DNA from: Verrucomicrobiota bacterium
GTDB lineage: Bacteria; Verrucomicrobiota; Verrucomicrobiia; Limisphaerales; UBA9464
Reading direction: 5' to 3'
DNA: 39,533 nucleotides
Assembly (NCBI GenBank): GCA_947454705.1
Contig: CANGKZ010000044.1
Location: 1-39,533, forward strand
Below the pieces are notes generated by a model. That model worked only from the letters and a program-made list of their open reading frames with translations. It made no database searches and was not told the origin of the DNA. Below are positions 1-8,587 of this stretch, in pieces. Both the position numbers and the translations under genes were made by a program. Positions within the stretch are counted from its first letter, which is position 1. Every line of letters begins with the position of its first letter.

Positions 1-235
1 CGGGGCGGTGGGTGCTGAGGCCTGATGCTGGATGCTAGATGCTAGGCATTGGGCTGTTGGCATTAAGTTGGGAGTCCCGTGTTCACGCGGTTCGGGGGAC
101 TGAGTGGGAGGGCAGCGAGGGGAGGGATCGGAAGCCAGCGTTGTTCGTCGCGTCCAACTTTGGACTTTGGACTTTGGACTTTGGACTTCGAATCCGGTCC
201 GTCGCGGTTCGCAGGCATGGGGGGTATTTGAAAAT
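1..235. repeat. Repeat-rich leader with two heptamer arrays
   Basis: This spacer upstream of the CotH-type gene holds no convincing gene. It has three tandem GATGCT(G/A) heptamers at 24-44 and four perfect TTTGGAC heptamers at 159-186. A decayed end of the VR-B palindrome lies at about 67-100 (GGAGTCCCGTGTTCACGCGG, compare GGAGTCCCGTCTTCAGACGG near 10880). The same heptamers recur in other spacers of this window, so they form a family rather than chance runs. Confidence 0.8.
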
Positions 236-3200
236 ATGAACTCAACGCACGCCATTCCGGCGCTTCCATTCGGCTTCCGATCCGCATCGGTCCGTTGGGT
301 TTTCTGGCTTCTGGCGCTGATGGCGTTGTGCGCGGGGAACGCGGGGAACGCGGTCCGCGCGCAGATCATTCGCGACGATTCCTTCCTCGGTTTCTCCTCC
401 AAATGGCAGGCCTGGCCGGGCACCAACGAGCCGCCGGTGGGGACTCCCACTTGGCTGAATCTCGGTTACGACGACCAGACGTGGCGCAAGGTCACGGTGC
501 CGTTGTCGCTCGACAGCTTCGGCCTGCAGGAGAATCCGTCGCTCCGGGACATGCGGGGCAAGTACACCACGCTCTTCCTTCGCCGGACCTTCACCGTGAA
601 TGATCCGGCCCGCTACGACGTGGCGCACCTTTACGGGTACATGCAGGGCGGCTGCGTGGTGTGGATCAACGGACAGGAAGTCGCCCGCGTGCTGGTGCCG
701 CCCGATCCGATTCCGCTCACCGCCGTCGCCTTGGCGCGGACCAATTTTGATTCGGGATCGCTGGACCTCCAGTTGCCGATCTCGGCGGTTCACGCGGGCA
801 CCAATGTGATTGCCGTGCGCCTGTTGAACACGGCGCTGTCGAGCGACCAGTTGTATTTCTCCATCTACCTCGACGGAACGCGGGATCGGATCCCTCCGCT
901 CGTGGATCGCGTGGTGCCGGAGCCCGAGAGTGTTCGCAATGCGCTGACCCAGCTGGAAGTGGTGTTCTCGGAACCGGTCACCGGTGTGGATGCGGCGGAT
1001 CTGCTCGTGAATGGCGTTCCTGCGGTCGCGGTGACCGAACCTTCGGCGGGGAATTTTGTGTTCACCCTGCCGCCGTTGAAGCCGGGGCAGGTGACGATCT
1101 CTTTCCGACCGGATCACGGCATCGTGGATCGATCCAGCAGCGCCAACCCACTCTCGGTGGAAGGCAGCTGGAAGTATTTTCTCGATCCCACGGCGCGTCT
1201 GGAGGCGATCCGCATCACGGAGTTCCTCGCCGATAACTCGCGGGGAATTCGTGACGAGGATGGCAATCGCGAGGACTGGATCGAGCTGCGCAATTTCGGT
1301 TCGGAACCGGCGTCGCTCGAAGGCTGGGGCCTGGGGACGGATCCGAGCGGGGCGGGGCGATGGAAGTTTCCGGCGCGGACGATGGGGGCTGGAAGTTATC
1401 TGGTGGTGTTCGCGAGCGGGAAGAACCGGAGCACGCCCGCGGGAACGCTTCACACGGATTTCAAATTGCCGAAGGCAGGCGGACGGCTGCTGCTGTTCAA
1501 ACCCGACGGAACGGTTGCGGGCGGCTTCTCCCCGTATCCGGCGCAGGTGGAGGATCGTTCGTACGGAACGGTGATCGGCAACACCGGGGCCGAGGGCTAT
1601 TTCGTCACGCCCACGCCTGGGGCTGCGAATTCCGAGGGCGGCATTGGGTTCTCTTCGGCGGTTTCGTTCAGCGTCGCGAGCCAGTCGTATTCGGGATCGA
1701 TGAAGGTGGCGTTGACCACGTCCGACCCGACCGCGGTGATTCGATACACGCTGGACCAGAGCGAGCCGGTGTCCACATCGCCCGCCTATTCGGGGCCGCT
1801 CTCGATCAGCACGATGGCGATGGTTCGCGCCCGCGCCTTCACACCGGGGCTGCTTCCGGGGCCGGTTCACACCGAGTATTATTTCCCGGTGGCACCAAGC
1901 CTCGCCGCGTTCACCTCCACGTTGCCGGTGATGGTGATCAATGATTTCGACGGCGGACGTCCACCGCTCGGCTACCGGATTCCGTCGTTCGTCCAGGTGT
2001 TCGAACCCGGAATCGACGGTGTGACCCGCCTGCAGACCGCCCCCACCTTGAGCACTCGCGCGGGGCTGGCCACCCGGGGATCGAGCACGGCGTCGAATCC
2101 GAAGCCGAATCTGCGTGTGGAATTTCTGGATGAAGTGGACCAGGACCGGAAGTTGCCGCTTCTGGGCCTGCCAGACGAAGCCGACTGGATTCTTTACGCA
2201 CCGGGCGGGTTTGATCCGGCGCTCATCAACAACGCGTATGCCCACGAGTTGAGTCGCAGCATTGGACGCTATTCGCCGCGGACGCGATTCGTGGAGGTGT
2301 TCCTGGTCACGCAGGGTGACGGTCCGCTCACGTCGGCGCACTACGGCGGCGTGTACATCCTGGAGGAACGGATCGAACTCGGGAAAAACCGCGTGGATGT
2401 GGAGCGGGTCGCACCCGGGGACGAGGTCGCTCCAGAGGTCACCGGCGGATACCTGTTCAAGATTGATCGCGCCAGCGGCAGCGAGGGCTATGTGAAAACC
2501 ATCCGGCAGGAGATTCTGGTGGTGGAACCCTCGGCCGCGGAACTCAACGCATCGCAACAAACCTGGCTCAATTCCTACTTCAAGTCGTTCGAGACCGCCC
2601 TGTACGGCACAAACTATCGCGATCCAGTGCTCGGATACCGGCCCTATGTGGATCGTCCTTCGTGGATCGATCATCACCTGATCAACGTGCTGTTGTTCAA
2701 TGTGGATGCGCTTCGATTGAGCGCGTTTTTCTACAAGTCCAAGGACGGCCCGCTCACGTTTGGTCCGCTGTGGGATTTTGACCGAGCGATGCGATCGACC
2801 GATGGACGCGATTTCAGCCCGCGCGTGTGGCAGAGCCAGACCGGCGATCTGGGGACCGATTACTTCAACTACATCTGGTGGGCGAAGCTCTTCCGCGATC
2901 CGGATTTCTTCCAGGAATACACCGACCGGTTTCAGGAGCTGCGACAGGGCGCGTTCAGCACGCCCGCATTGCACGAGCTCGTGGACCGTCTGTCCTCGCA
3001 GGTGGCCGAGGCGCAACCGCGCGACGCGGCACGCTGGGGAAACCGCGCGCGCGGCGGCTATGCGAAGGAGATTCGCGATTTGAAATCCTGGATCTCGAAT
3101 CGGGTGGATTTCATGGACAGCCAGATGGTGCGAATGCCGCTGGTGCGTACCAATTTCACCGGCACCGAAGCGACGCTTGATTTCGAGGCCGGGTCGGGTC

Positions 3201-4141
3201 TGTCGGTTTACGTGACCACCGACGGCACCGATCCCCGCGCTCCTGGGGGCGATGTCGCACCGGGTGCCCAACTTTGGAACACCGGTGTCTCGTTCCACAC
3301 CAATGCGCTGATCACCGCGCGGGCGTTTTCGCTGACTGCGGTGGGGCAGACCGGAATTCACAATCCGCCCATCGCGAGTCATTGGTCCGGTCCGGTGCGT
3401 GTGGCCGTAAAGGTGGCCCCGTCGCCGCTCAAGGTGACCGAGATCCAATTCAACCCGGCCAAGGACGCCGGCGTGTCGGACGAACAGGAGCTGGAGTACG
3501 TGGAGCTGCTCAATGTGTCGGGCGCGGAACTGGATCTGTCGGCGTACCGAATTCGGGGCGGGATATCCTTCGACTGGCCGGCCGATGGTTCCTCGCGTGT
3601 GCCGGCGGGCGCGCGGGTGTTGGTGGCGCGGAATCCGGTGCTGTTGCGTCAACGCCTGCCCGGCGTCGGCCTGTTGCATGGACCTGTTCAAGGGAACCTG
3701 TCGAACTCGGGCGATGTGATCGAAGTACAAACACGCAGCGGACTCGTCTTGAGCCGCGTGGAATACCGGGACACATGGGCACCCGGGGCGGATGGGGATG
3801 GGTACACGCTGGTGCCCGTGTACGAGGGCGCGATGGATGAAAGCTTTGGTGTGGTGTCGAATTGGACGCGCAGCGCGTTGCCGGGAGGTTCTCCGGGAAT
3901 CCTCGATGGATCCTCCGTGCCGGACTTGGCGCCATCGGTTCGCGTGGATGGTTCCGGGGTGAAGCTGCGTTTTGTCGGAGCCCGGAATCGCACCTATACG
4001 ATTCGCGGTACCGACGATCCCACCCGCGCCAGCGGATGGCGCACGCTCGGCACCGTGACGGCACCGAACGGAACTGGCGTGTTGGAATGGACCGAGCCTG
4101 CATCCGGGACCACGCGATTCTATCAAATCGTCGCACCGTGA
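236..4141 (+). CDS. Exported CotH-kinase-like / lamin-tail multidomain protein
   Basis: A 1301-residue secreted protein. The chosen ATG at 236 is followed by an N-terminal basic/hydrophobic signal peptide (about residues 1-42, ending AVRAQ); in-frame starts further up would add residues read from TTTGGAC repeats. Visible order: galactose-binding-like beta domain (about 45-215), Ig-like domain (220-318), lamin-tail domain (322-468), chitobiase C-terminal-like Ig domain (478-550), CotH-like kinase region (600-960), a second chitobiase-like domain (978-1055), a second lamin-tail domain (1062-1220) and a small C-terminal beta domain (1229-1301). The CotH signature is visible as FNVD (N822, D824) and WDFDR (846-850). 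CotH proteins are atypical kinases of spore-coat or secreted proteins; here the substrate is unknown, and a surface or matrix protein is inferred. It stands alone with repeats on both sides. Confidence 0.85.
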   Translation: MNSTHAIPALPFGFRSASVRWVFWLLALMALCAGNAGNAVRAQIIRDDSFLGFSSKWQAWPGTNEPPVGTPTWLNLGYDDQTWRKVTVPLSLDSFGLQENPSLRDMRGKYTTLFLRRTFTVNDPARYDVAHLYGYMQGGCVVWINGQEVARVLVPPDPIPLTAVALARTNFDSGSLDLQLPISAVHAGTNVIAVRLLNTALSSDQLYFSIYLDGTRDRIPPLVDRVVPEPESVRNALTQLEVVFSEPVTGVDAADLLVNGVPAVAVTEPSAGNFVFTLPPLKPGQVTISFRPDHGIVDRSSSANPLSVEGSWKYFLDPTARLEAIRITEFLADNSRGIRDEDGNREDWIELRNFGSEPASLEGWGLGTDPSGAGRWKFPARTMGAGSYLVVFASGKNRSTPAGTLHTDFKLPKAGGRLLLFKPDGTVAGGFSPYPAQVEDRSYGTVIGNTGAEGYFVTPTPGAANSEGGIGFSSAVSFSVASQSYSGSMKVALTTSDPTAVIRYTLDQSEPVSTSPAYSGPLSISTMAMVRARAFTPGLLPGPVHTEYYFPVAPSLAAFTSTLPVMVINDFDGGRPPLGYRIPSFVQVFEPGIDGVTRLQTAPTLSTRAGLATRGSSTASNPKPNLRVEFLDEVDQDRKLPLLGLPDEADWILYAPGGFDPALINNAYAHELSRSIGRYSPRTRFVEVFLVTQGDGPLTSAHYGGVYILEERIELGKNRVDVERVAPGDEVAPEVTGGYLFKIDRASGSEGYVKTIRQEILVVEPSAAELNASQQTWLNSYFKSFETALYGTNYRDPVLGYRPYVDRPSWIDHHLINVLLFNVDALRLSAFFYKSKDGPLTFGPLWDFDRAMRSTDGRDFSPRVWQSQTGDLGTDYFNYIWWAKLFRDPDFFQEYTDRFQELRQGAFSTPALHELVDRLSSQVAEAQPRDAARWGNRARGGYAKEIRDLKSWISNRVDFMDSQMVRMPLVRTNFTGTEATLDFEAGSGLSVYVTTDGTDPRAPGGDVAPGAQLWNTGVSFHTNALITARAFSLTAVGQTGIHNPPIASHWSGPVRVAVKVAPSPLKVTEIQFNPAKDAGVSDEQELEYVELLNVSGAELDLSAYRIRGGISFDWPADGSSRVPAGARVLVARNPVLLRQRLPGVGLLHGPVQGNLSNSGDVIEVQTRSGLVLSRVEYRDTWAPGADGDGYTLVPVYEGAMDESFGVVSNWTRSALPGGSPGILDGSSVPDLAPSVRVDGSGVKLRFVGARNRTYTIRGTDDPTRASGWRTLGTVTAPNGTGVLEWTEPASGTTRFYQIVAP

Positions 4142-4423
4142 TCCGAATCTGACGCTTTCGCACGGAGTCCCGCAATCACGCGGCTCCGGTGCGCGCGCGG
4201 GAAAGTTACCAACGGTGAGTTCGAAGATCGCAGATTGATCAAGCGATGCTGCATGCTGGATCCAAGATTCCGAACCCTCCGTCGGATCGGCAGTCGCCAC
4301 GATTTTGGAGTGCGGTGGCAGAGCGCAGCGCCGACACCGCTTTCGATCCCGGGTGAAAAGAAAAACCGACCGCCCACCTCCGCGCCATCCTTCGTCGTAC
4401 GATGCCGCATTCGCCCCGTTTTC
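4142..4423. repeat. Gene-free spacer with decayed palindromic repeats
   Basis: No gene is supported here. About 4155-4185 resembles a decayed VR-B arm (GGAGTCCCGCAATCACGCGG). A degenerate GATGCTG array is at 4245-4260. A hairpin-forming segment at 4312-4340 pairs GCGGTG with CACCGC around a GC-rich loop, like a REP-type palindrome. Confidence 0.55.
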
Positions 4424-4615
4424 GTAGCCGCCGAGGGAACGAGGCGGATCACCCGAAGCCACCAAGTGGTCGTCGCTCAATGGGTCGAGCTTCACCTGGC
4501 CAATCAACAGTCTCACTTTACCCTGTAAACGATCCGCCCCCGCACGTCCGGCCCAATGAAAGATCGGGTGCGATTCTCGAACCCGCCTGATCCGCCTCGT
4601 CCCCTCGGCGGCTAC
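4424..4615. repeat. VR-A palindromic element, full copy 1 (192 bp)
   Basis: A 192-bp element with long near-perfect terminal inverted repeats. The left end begins GTAGCCGCCGAGGGAACGAG and the right end is its complement ending CTCGGCGGCTAC; about 28 bp pair on each side. It has exactly the same length as the copy at 19549-19740, and the two share internal blocks such as GTCGTCGCTCAAT and CACGTCCGGCCCAATG. It encodes no protein, so it is either a MITE-like non-autonomous element or a structured intergenic repeat. Confidence 0.8.
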
Positions 4616-4715
4616 AAATGCAAAGAATCGGCAGGGAAAACGCGCTTCATCCCGTTTCTGCTTTCATGCTTTCCAAATTCACTCCCGCTGAGTTTGGCTT
4701 GAGTTCGACGCGCCG
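4616..4715. repeat. CTTTCCTG-type array downstream of VR-A
   Basis: About 4645-4690 carries a degenerate period-8 run (TTTCTGCTTTCATGCTTTCC then AAATTCACTCCC). The same run follows the VR-A half copy near 17495-17525 and occurs alone at 30576-30612, so it is part of a composite repeat. No gene is seen. Confidence 0.6.
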
Positions 4716-5306
4716 ATGAATAACGCCGCAACCGCATCAACGGAGGACGAATCGCAAACGAGCTTTCGATCAGTCAATTCTGCACGAGGCAAGGGAGGGG
4801 TGTTTTTTGGATTTACTGGCTTGTCCTTCCTCTGCATGGGAATCGCCTTCGGCTCGATGACCTAACCTCCGGCAAGGTACTCATGGCCTGGGGCTTTCTC
4901 CCTGCTTTTCATTGCGATTGGCTTGTCCTTGCTCGCCTTCATCATCGTCGCAGCCATCCGCAATCTGACTTATTACACGACGATTACCCAAGGAACCCTC
5001 GAATGGGGGCGGATCGACAACGGCACGATTTCGGGAACGCTGCAACTCAGCGAAGGGCAACGGATCAACTGCGTCGACGGAACGGACGAGGGGTTTCACA
5101 TCGCTGCCTTCCTCAAGAGCGGTAAGTGGGTTGTCATCGACGGTAGGTACTTCTGCGGTAATTCCGACGCCAGGCGGCTCCTCTCGTTTGTCGGCGAGCA
5201 CTTCAAAGAAATTGAAATTCAGCTAAATGGAGTCGTGACTATTCCCAGTTCCGGTGGGGGCATTTCTTCGAAAACGCTGACAAACGTTTTAAGCCCTCCG
5301 TCATGA
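4716..5306 (+). pseudogene. Two-helix membrane protein split by an in-frame TAA
   Basis: One reading frame runs from ATG 4716 to TGA 5304, interrupted by a single TAA at 4863-4865 (codon 50). The first part is a 49-residue peptide with one hydrophobic segment (FFGFTGLSFLCMGIAFGS). Directly after the stop the same frame continues with a second hydrophobic helix (AFSLLFIAIGLSLLAFIIVA) and a soluble C-terminal domain of about 110 residues. Helix-loop-helix-soluble domain in one frame suggests a single membrane protein broken by a recent nonsense change. An alternative is two separate peptides, the second starting at the TTG at 4923. The family is not recognised. Confidence 0.5.
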
Positions 5307-5367
5307 GGGTCCAGACTCCAATCCGACGTCTGCGGCGTGCGTTTGCCGCCCCTGGAATTCCACCGAA

Positions 5368-5958
5368 ATGACTGCGAGAAAATCAGCACTGCTCTTCACT
5401 CTTCTTGCCGCCGCAGTTCTTGGCGCGGTCGGTATTGGGCTGTTGCTTCCAAGTCGCCAGGCGGGTGTGTTGGAACCCTATTCGGGGCCGCTGATCGGCT
5501 TAGGTTATGCCGGAGGGAAGCCTGACGCAGTCGGTGGTGGTATTGTGCTCTTCAAGTATTTCAACGACGGTTCCCAGACCATCGAGTTGAGACCAACGGT
5601 GGTTCTTCGACAGCGCAGGGGAGGGACAGGGTGGGTTCAGGAACCTTCCACGGTATCGAATAGGTTTCGAATTCCAGCGAGGCAGGTTCTGACCTTCGAG
5701 TTTCGTAGTCCATCGGGATCCGATCCATGGGCGGCACAGTTCGAGAAATCGACGCTTCCGCATCCGGTGGTTTGGTTCGCAGATCAGTTCAAGCGGCTGC
5801 TGGGCAAGCGAAGTAGTTTTCCCCCGTTTGAAGCCGTCCTGTCGACCCCGCTCATGCAGGGCCTTCAACCGAAAGTTGAACCAGGCAATGCACCGAATTC
5901 CGGTCCTGCGATGTTATTGACGAATACGAGCGCGGTGGGGCCGGAGCGTCATCCGTGA
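5368..5958 (+). CDS. Hypothetical membrane-anchored protein
   Basis: A 196-residue protein with an N-terminal hydrophobic helix (about residues 7-28) acting as signal anchor or signal peptide. The rest is soluble, with a beta-rich stretch around residues 55-115 (IELRPTVVLRQRRGGTGWV) and a Pro/Asn-rich tail. It follows the broken membrane gene by about 60 bp on the same strand, so the two may once have formed a unit. No known domain is recognised. The ATG at 5368 is the first start before the hydrophobic segment. Confidence 0.6.
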   Translation: MTARKSALLFTLLAAAVLGAVGIGLLLPSRQAGVLEPYSGPLIGLGYAGGKPDAVGGGIVLFKYFNDGSQTIELRPTVVLRQRRGGTGWVQEPSTVSNRFRIPARQVLTFEFRSPSGSDPWAAQFEKSTLPHPVVWFADQFKRLLGKRSSFPPFEAVLSTPLMQGLQPKVEPGNAPNSGPAMLLTNTSAVGPERHP

Positions 5959-6010
5959 TCGGAGTTGTGATCGTTCGGCCACACCAATCACTCTGCTGGG
6001 AAAGAAATTC

Positions 6011-6991
6011 GTGAGCATCAAGAACATTGGAATCATCGGAGTGGGCGGGGTGGGAGGCTACTTCGGAGGCAAACTGTGCCGGCTGCAAACGGACGACAGC
6101 GGGATCCGCGTTTCGTTCGTGGCGCGCGGTGAGCATCTACGGGTGATTCAGGAATCCGGCCTGTTGTTGGCCTCGGAGGGCGATGGCGAACAGGTCTGTC
6201 GGCCCGCCTTGGCGACGAACGACTTCAGGGAACTCCCGCCGTTGGACCTTTGCCTGATCTGCGTCAAAGAGTTTGATCTTTCGGCGGCGTTGACCGCGCT
6301 GGCTCCTCTCGTCGGTGAGAACACGATGCTTCTGCCGCTGTTGAACGGAGTGGATGTCCATTCCAGGGTCCGAAGCGTGATCCAAAACCCAAAGGCGGTC
6401 GTGCTGCCTGCGTGCGTGTACGTGGGGACCCACATCGAGCGACCCGGCATGGTTCGCCAGAAAGGCGGCTCGTGCAGGATCCTCTTCGGTCTCGATCCCC
6501 AGCGGAGCGATTATGACCCGCAGGAATTGATCTCTCTGTTCGATCAGGCCGGCATCAAATCCGAGTGGACCTCGGACATTCAGGTGGAGATCTGGAGGAA
6601 GTTCATCTTCATCTGCGCGTATGGATTGGTGTCCGCCGCCTGCGGCAAGACGCTGGGAGAGATTGTCCGGGATCCGGGGCTTCTGGCGGAGGTTCGAGGC
6701 ATCATGACGGAAGCGAGCGCGCTGGCGCGGGCATCGGGCGTCCGATTGCCTGACGACATCGTCGAGAAGTCGCTCTTGAAGGCCCGTGATTTTCCTTCGA
6801 CCGCCAAGACGTCCTTTCAGCGGGACTTTGAGCGTCCGGACAGACTCGATGAGCGGGACCTGTTCGGCGGTGCCATGCTCCGACTGGCGGAGCGACTGAG
6901 CATCGAGGTTCCGGCAACCCGTGCAGTCTTCGCCGAACTCATCAAGCGAAAGCCGGTTCAAACGGAAGGCGGCAGTTTAAACCGCAGATAA
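6011..6991 (+). CDS. Ketopantoate reductase family (PanE/ApbA) oxidoreductase
   Basis: A 326-residue NADP-dependent dehydrogenase of the 2-dehydropantoate 2-reductase family, which reduces ketopantoate to pantoate in pantothenate/CoA synthesis. The Rossmann glycine motif GVGGVGGYFGG is at residues 10-20, a conserved Lys follows the second core strand (CVKEFD, K86), LLNGVD carries N112, and WRKF carries the expected catalytic Lys (K197). Family members include paralogs of unknown substrate, so panE is not assigned. The start is GTG at 6011, just before the first beta strand. The last six residues (GSLNRR) and the stop codon are supplied by the VR-C repeat starting at 6971, so the original C-terminus may have been replaced. 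Confidence 0.85.
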   Translation: MSIKNIGIIGVGGVGGYFGGKLCRLQTDDSGIRVSFVARGEHLRVIQESGLLLASEGDGEQVCRPALATNDFRELPPLDLCLICVKEFDLSAALTALAPLVGENTMLLPLLNGVDVHSRVRSVIQNPKAVVLPACVYVGTHIERPGMVRQKGGSCRILFGLDPQRSDYDPQELISLFDQAGIKSEWTSDIQVEIWRKFIFICAYGLVSAACGKTLGEIVRDPGLLAEVRGIMTEASALARASGVRLPDDIVEKSLLKARDFPSTAKTSFQRDFERPDRLDERDLFGGAMLRLAERLSIEVPATRAVFAELIKRKPVQTEGGSLNRR

Positions 6992-7136
6992 ACGCAGATG
7001 AACGCAGATGAACGCAGATGGGGAGGGAGATGAATCGTTGGATGCCCCTCAAGTTCATTCACCGGCTGGGTGATTCGCAATGGCCTCCGTTCCGCGCATT
7101 CGAATCTGCGTTCATTGCGGTTGTTTTCCCTCCCAA
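6971..7136. repeat. VR-C palindromic repeat, copy 1
   Basis: A CGCAGATGAACGCAGATG-type tandem at 6983-7020, and its reverse complement near 7105-7125 (ATCTGCGTTCATTGCGGTTG), frame a variable middle. The reverse complement of 11038-11214 matches it along its length, including GGCAG-AACCGCAGAT at the left and GCGGTTGTTTTC at the right. It overlaps the end of the ketopantoate reductase-like gene. Confidence 0.75.
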
Positions 7137-7162
7137 CTCCGGAGTTATGCGGCGGCATTCCT

Positions 7163-7314
7163 CACACGTTTGGAGTACCGCGTTTACGCGGCTCTGCGGT
7201 TGGACGAGGGGTTATCGAACGGTTGGAAATCAACCGGCTGCATCCCTCGAAACACGCCTCCCCGAACCGTCTGAAGACGGGACTCCAAACGAATGAGAAA
7301 ACCCTCTCGGCAGC
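7163..7314. repeat. VR-B hairpin element, copy 1 (152 bp)
   Basis: Begins CACACGTTTGGAGTACCGCG and contains the hairpin CCGCGTTTACGCGG. It ends with a second hairpin CCGTCTGAAGACGG followed by GACTCCAAACGAATGAG and CGGCAGC. The two ends form an inverted repeat (CGTTTGGAGT...ACTCCAAACG). Same length and order as 24205-24356. It lies 26 bp after VR-C copy 1, making the composite repeated in inverted form at 10854-11214. Confidence 0.75.
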
Positions 7315-7351
7315 TTCCGAGACAGCGGCCCGACCATGCGCGACAGCAACT

Positions 7352-7597
7352 TCAGCCGGCAGCGCGTGGCGGCGGGGCGCCAAAATGTTTCAGGAAGAGT
7401 TCCCGGCATTTGATCAGCCCTTCGTCCGTCAGGGCCACCGATTTGGACTTGTTGGCGGCGTCGTAGATCAAGCCCTTGGTGCAGAGGCGCTCCAGGACAT
7501 CCCAGTCCATTCCTTTCCACGCGCGATTGCCGTCGTGGAGCGTCAGAAAGAGCAGGGCCAACGCCATTTCATCGACTTTGTCTTGGTCAAAGTTCAT
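7352..7597 (-). CDS. DUF6429 family small protein
   Basis: An 81-residue cytoplasmic protein read on the minus strand, opposite to all neighbours between 4.7 and 17.2 kb. It matches the small DUF6429 pattern: KVDEMALALLFLTLHDG, RAWKGMDWDVLERL, GLIYDAANKSKSVALTDEGL. This family looks like a compact winged-helix-like fold and its function is unknown. The ATG at 7597 is preferred because the family begins with a short acidic N-terminus (MNFDQDKVDEM); upstream in-frame codons read into unrelated sequence. It lies just inside the left arm of the inverted composite repeat. Confidence 0.8.
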   Translation of the reverse strand: MNFDQDKVDEMALALLFLTLHDGNRAWKGMDWDVLERLCTKGLIYDAANKSKSVALTDEGLIKCRELFLKHFGAPPPRAAG

Positions 7598-7929
7598 AGC
7601 CGAACTCTGGGGGGTGGCGGCTTCATTTTCAAGTGGGTGGCGGCATGGACTCCCGCGCGCCCGTCCTCTTACCAATCTTGGTTTTTGAGTTTGATGAGGG
7701 AAACGCGTAGGCTTCGGCCGGTTCGTTTTTCGGTGAAAGAGGAGTGGTACATCTCAATGGATTCTGGACTGCGCTTCCTTGGGTGCGAGGTGACGGGGCG
7801 AAGCGCGCACTTTAGCGGAGGTGCGCCCTACTCTCTGCGCTGTGGCACCCGCCGAGTTAAAGTTCGGCGGTCGATCCGTTGTGGGCCTTGAATGATATGA
7901 ATGTCGTATCGAACAGGAGCAGGGGACAG
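7598..7929. other. Spacer with two hairpins, no gene seen
   Basis: No supported gene. Two short hairpins lie before the next gene: GCGCAC (7804-7809) with GTGCGC (7821-7826), and CCGCCGA (7849-7855) with TCGGCGG (7864-7870). They may be another intergenic palindrome family or transcript-end structures. Confidence 0.45.
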
Positions 7930-8226
7930 ATGTGGAGGCGGGGAGTCGGGTATGTCCTGAGCTTCTCTCTCGCCGTGGTGGTGGGAGAAATTTCCATGTT
8001 TCGTTTCAGTCGGGATGTTTTGGATCGTTTGTTTCCAAGCGTGCATCGCGATTGGCCTGCGGGGTGGGTTGCGTTGCTGGTTTTGATCGCCGCAGCGGGA
8101 TCCGGAATCTACCTGATGTGGCGGCGCGAGATTCTGCTCGGGGTGGTGATTTTTGGACTCTCTGCAGGAGGAGTGGGGACTGTGGCCTTTCAGCTCCTGT
8201 TGTTGCATACGCTTCCATCCTGTTAA
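7930..8226 (+). CDS. Small three-helix membrane protein, unknown function
   Basis: A 98-residue integral membrane protein with hydrophobic segments at about residues 8-24, 46-63 and 69-93. The ATG at 7930 is chosen because AGGGGAC lies about 6 bp upstream as a ribosome binding site; in-frame starts at 7879 (GTG) and 7897 (ATG) would add up to 17 polar residues. No family recognised. It sits inside the block bounded by the inverted composite repeats. Confidence 0.5.
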   Translation: MWRRGVGYVLSFSLAVVVGEISMFRFSRDVLDRLFPSVHRDWPAGWVALLVLIAAAGSGIYLMWRREILLGVVIFGLSAGGVGTVAFQLLLLHTLPSC

Positions 8227-8283
8227 CTCCAAACCAGCTGCAGGAACTAATTGTCGGGTGTCGCGGAGGCCACGGAGTTTTGG

Positions 8284-8365
8284 GCAATACCGGGCTTCGG
8301 CGGTGGTTCACCTGGGGCGTTCGCCTCGTTCTCGGGCTTGAGCCTCGATGCTAACCCGGTATTGC
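8284..8365. promoter_or_regulatory. Perfect 11-bp inverted repeat before the antitoxin gene
   Basis: GCAATACCGGG at 8284-8294 is perfectly complementary to CCCGGTATTGC at 8355-8365, with 60 nt between that also hold small hairpins. The right arm ends 6 bp before the antitoxin ATG. It could be a repeat element end, an operator (antitoxins often repress themselves), or an mRNA hairpin masking the start. Confidence 0.4.
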
Positions 8366-8371
8366 TACGAT

Positions 8372-8587
8372 ATGAGCAGCATCCAAGAAATCGAGGCCGC
8401 GATCGAGACGCTGCCCGCTGAGCAGTTCCTGCTGCTGCGAGAGCACATGCAGAAGCGCTTCGAGGAACAGTGGGACAAGCAGTTCGAAGAGGACGCCTCC
8501 AGCGGCAGGCTGGAGGCAGCCGCGGCGGCAGCGATTGCCGAGCACCGGGTGGGGCGGAGCACCCCTTTCCCTGCGAATGCGCAGTAG
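8372..8587 (+). CDS. Addiction-module antitoxin-like protein (orphan)
   Basis: A 71-residue, mostly helical and charged protein: MSSIQEIEAAIETLP at the start, a Glu/Lys-rich middle (EQWDKQFEEDASSGRL) and an EHRVGRSTPF tail. This layout matches a common antitoxin group whose genes overlap a downstream RelE/HigB-like toxin gene. The ATG at 8372 fits the family start; an upstream ATG at 8348 would add eight unrelated residues. Its toxin partner survives only as a short stub overlapping its stop codon. It likely folded with and neutralised that toxin; now it may be free to act against a related toxin elsewhere. Confidence 0.65.
   Translation: MSSIQEIEAAIETLPAEQFLLLREHMQKRFEEQWDKQFEEDASSGRLEAAAAAAIAEHRVGRSTPFPANAQ

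Noticed and set aside
242-4516. A 1424-codon open frame antisense to the CotH-type gene
   Set aside because: It mirrors the real gene, is Arg/His/Pro-rich with no domain, and arises from the high-GC codon pattern of the plus-strand gene.
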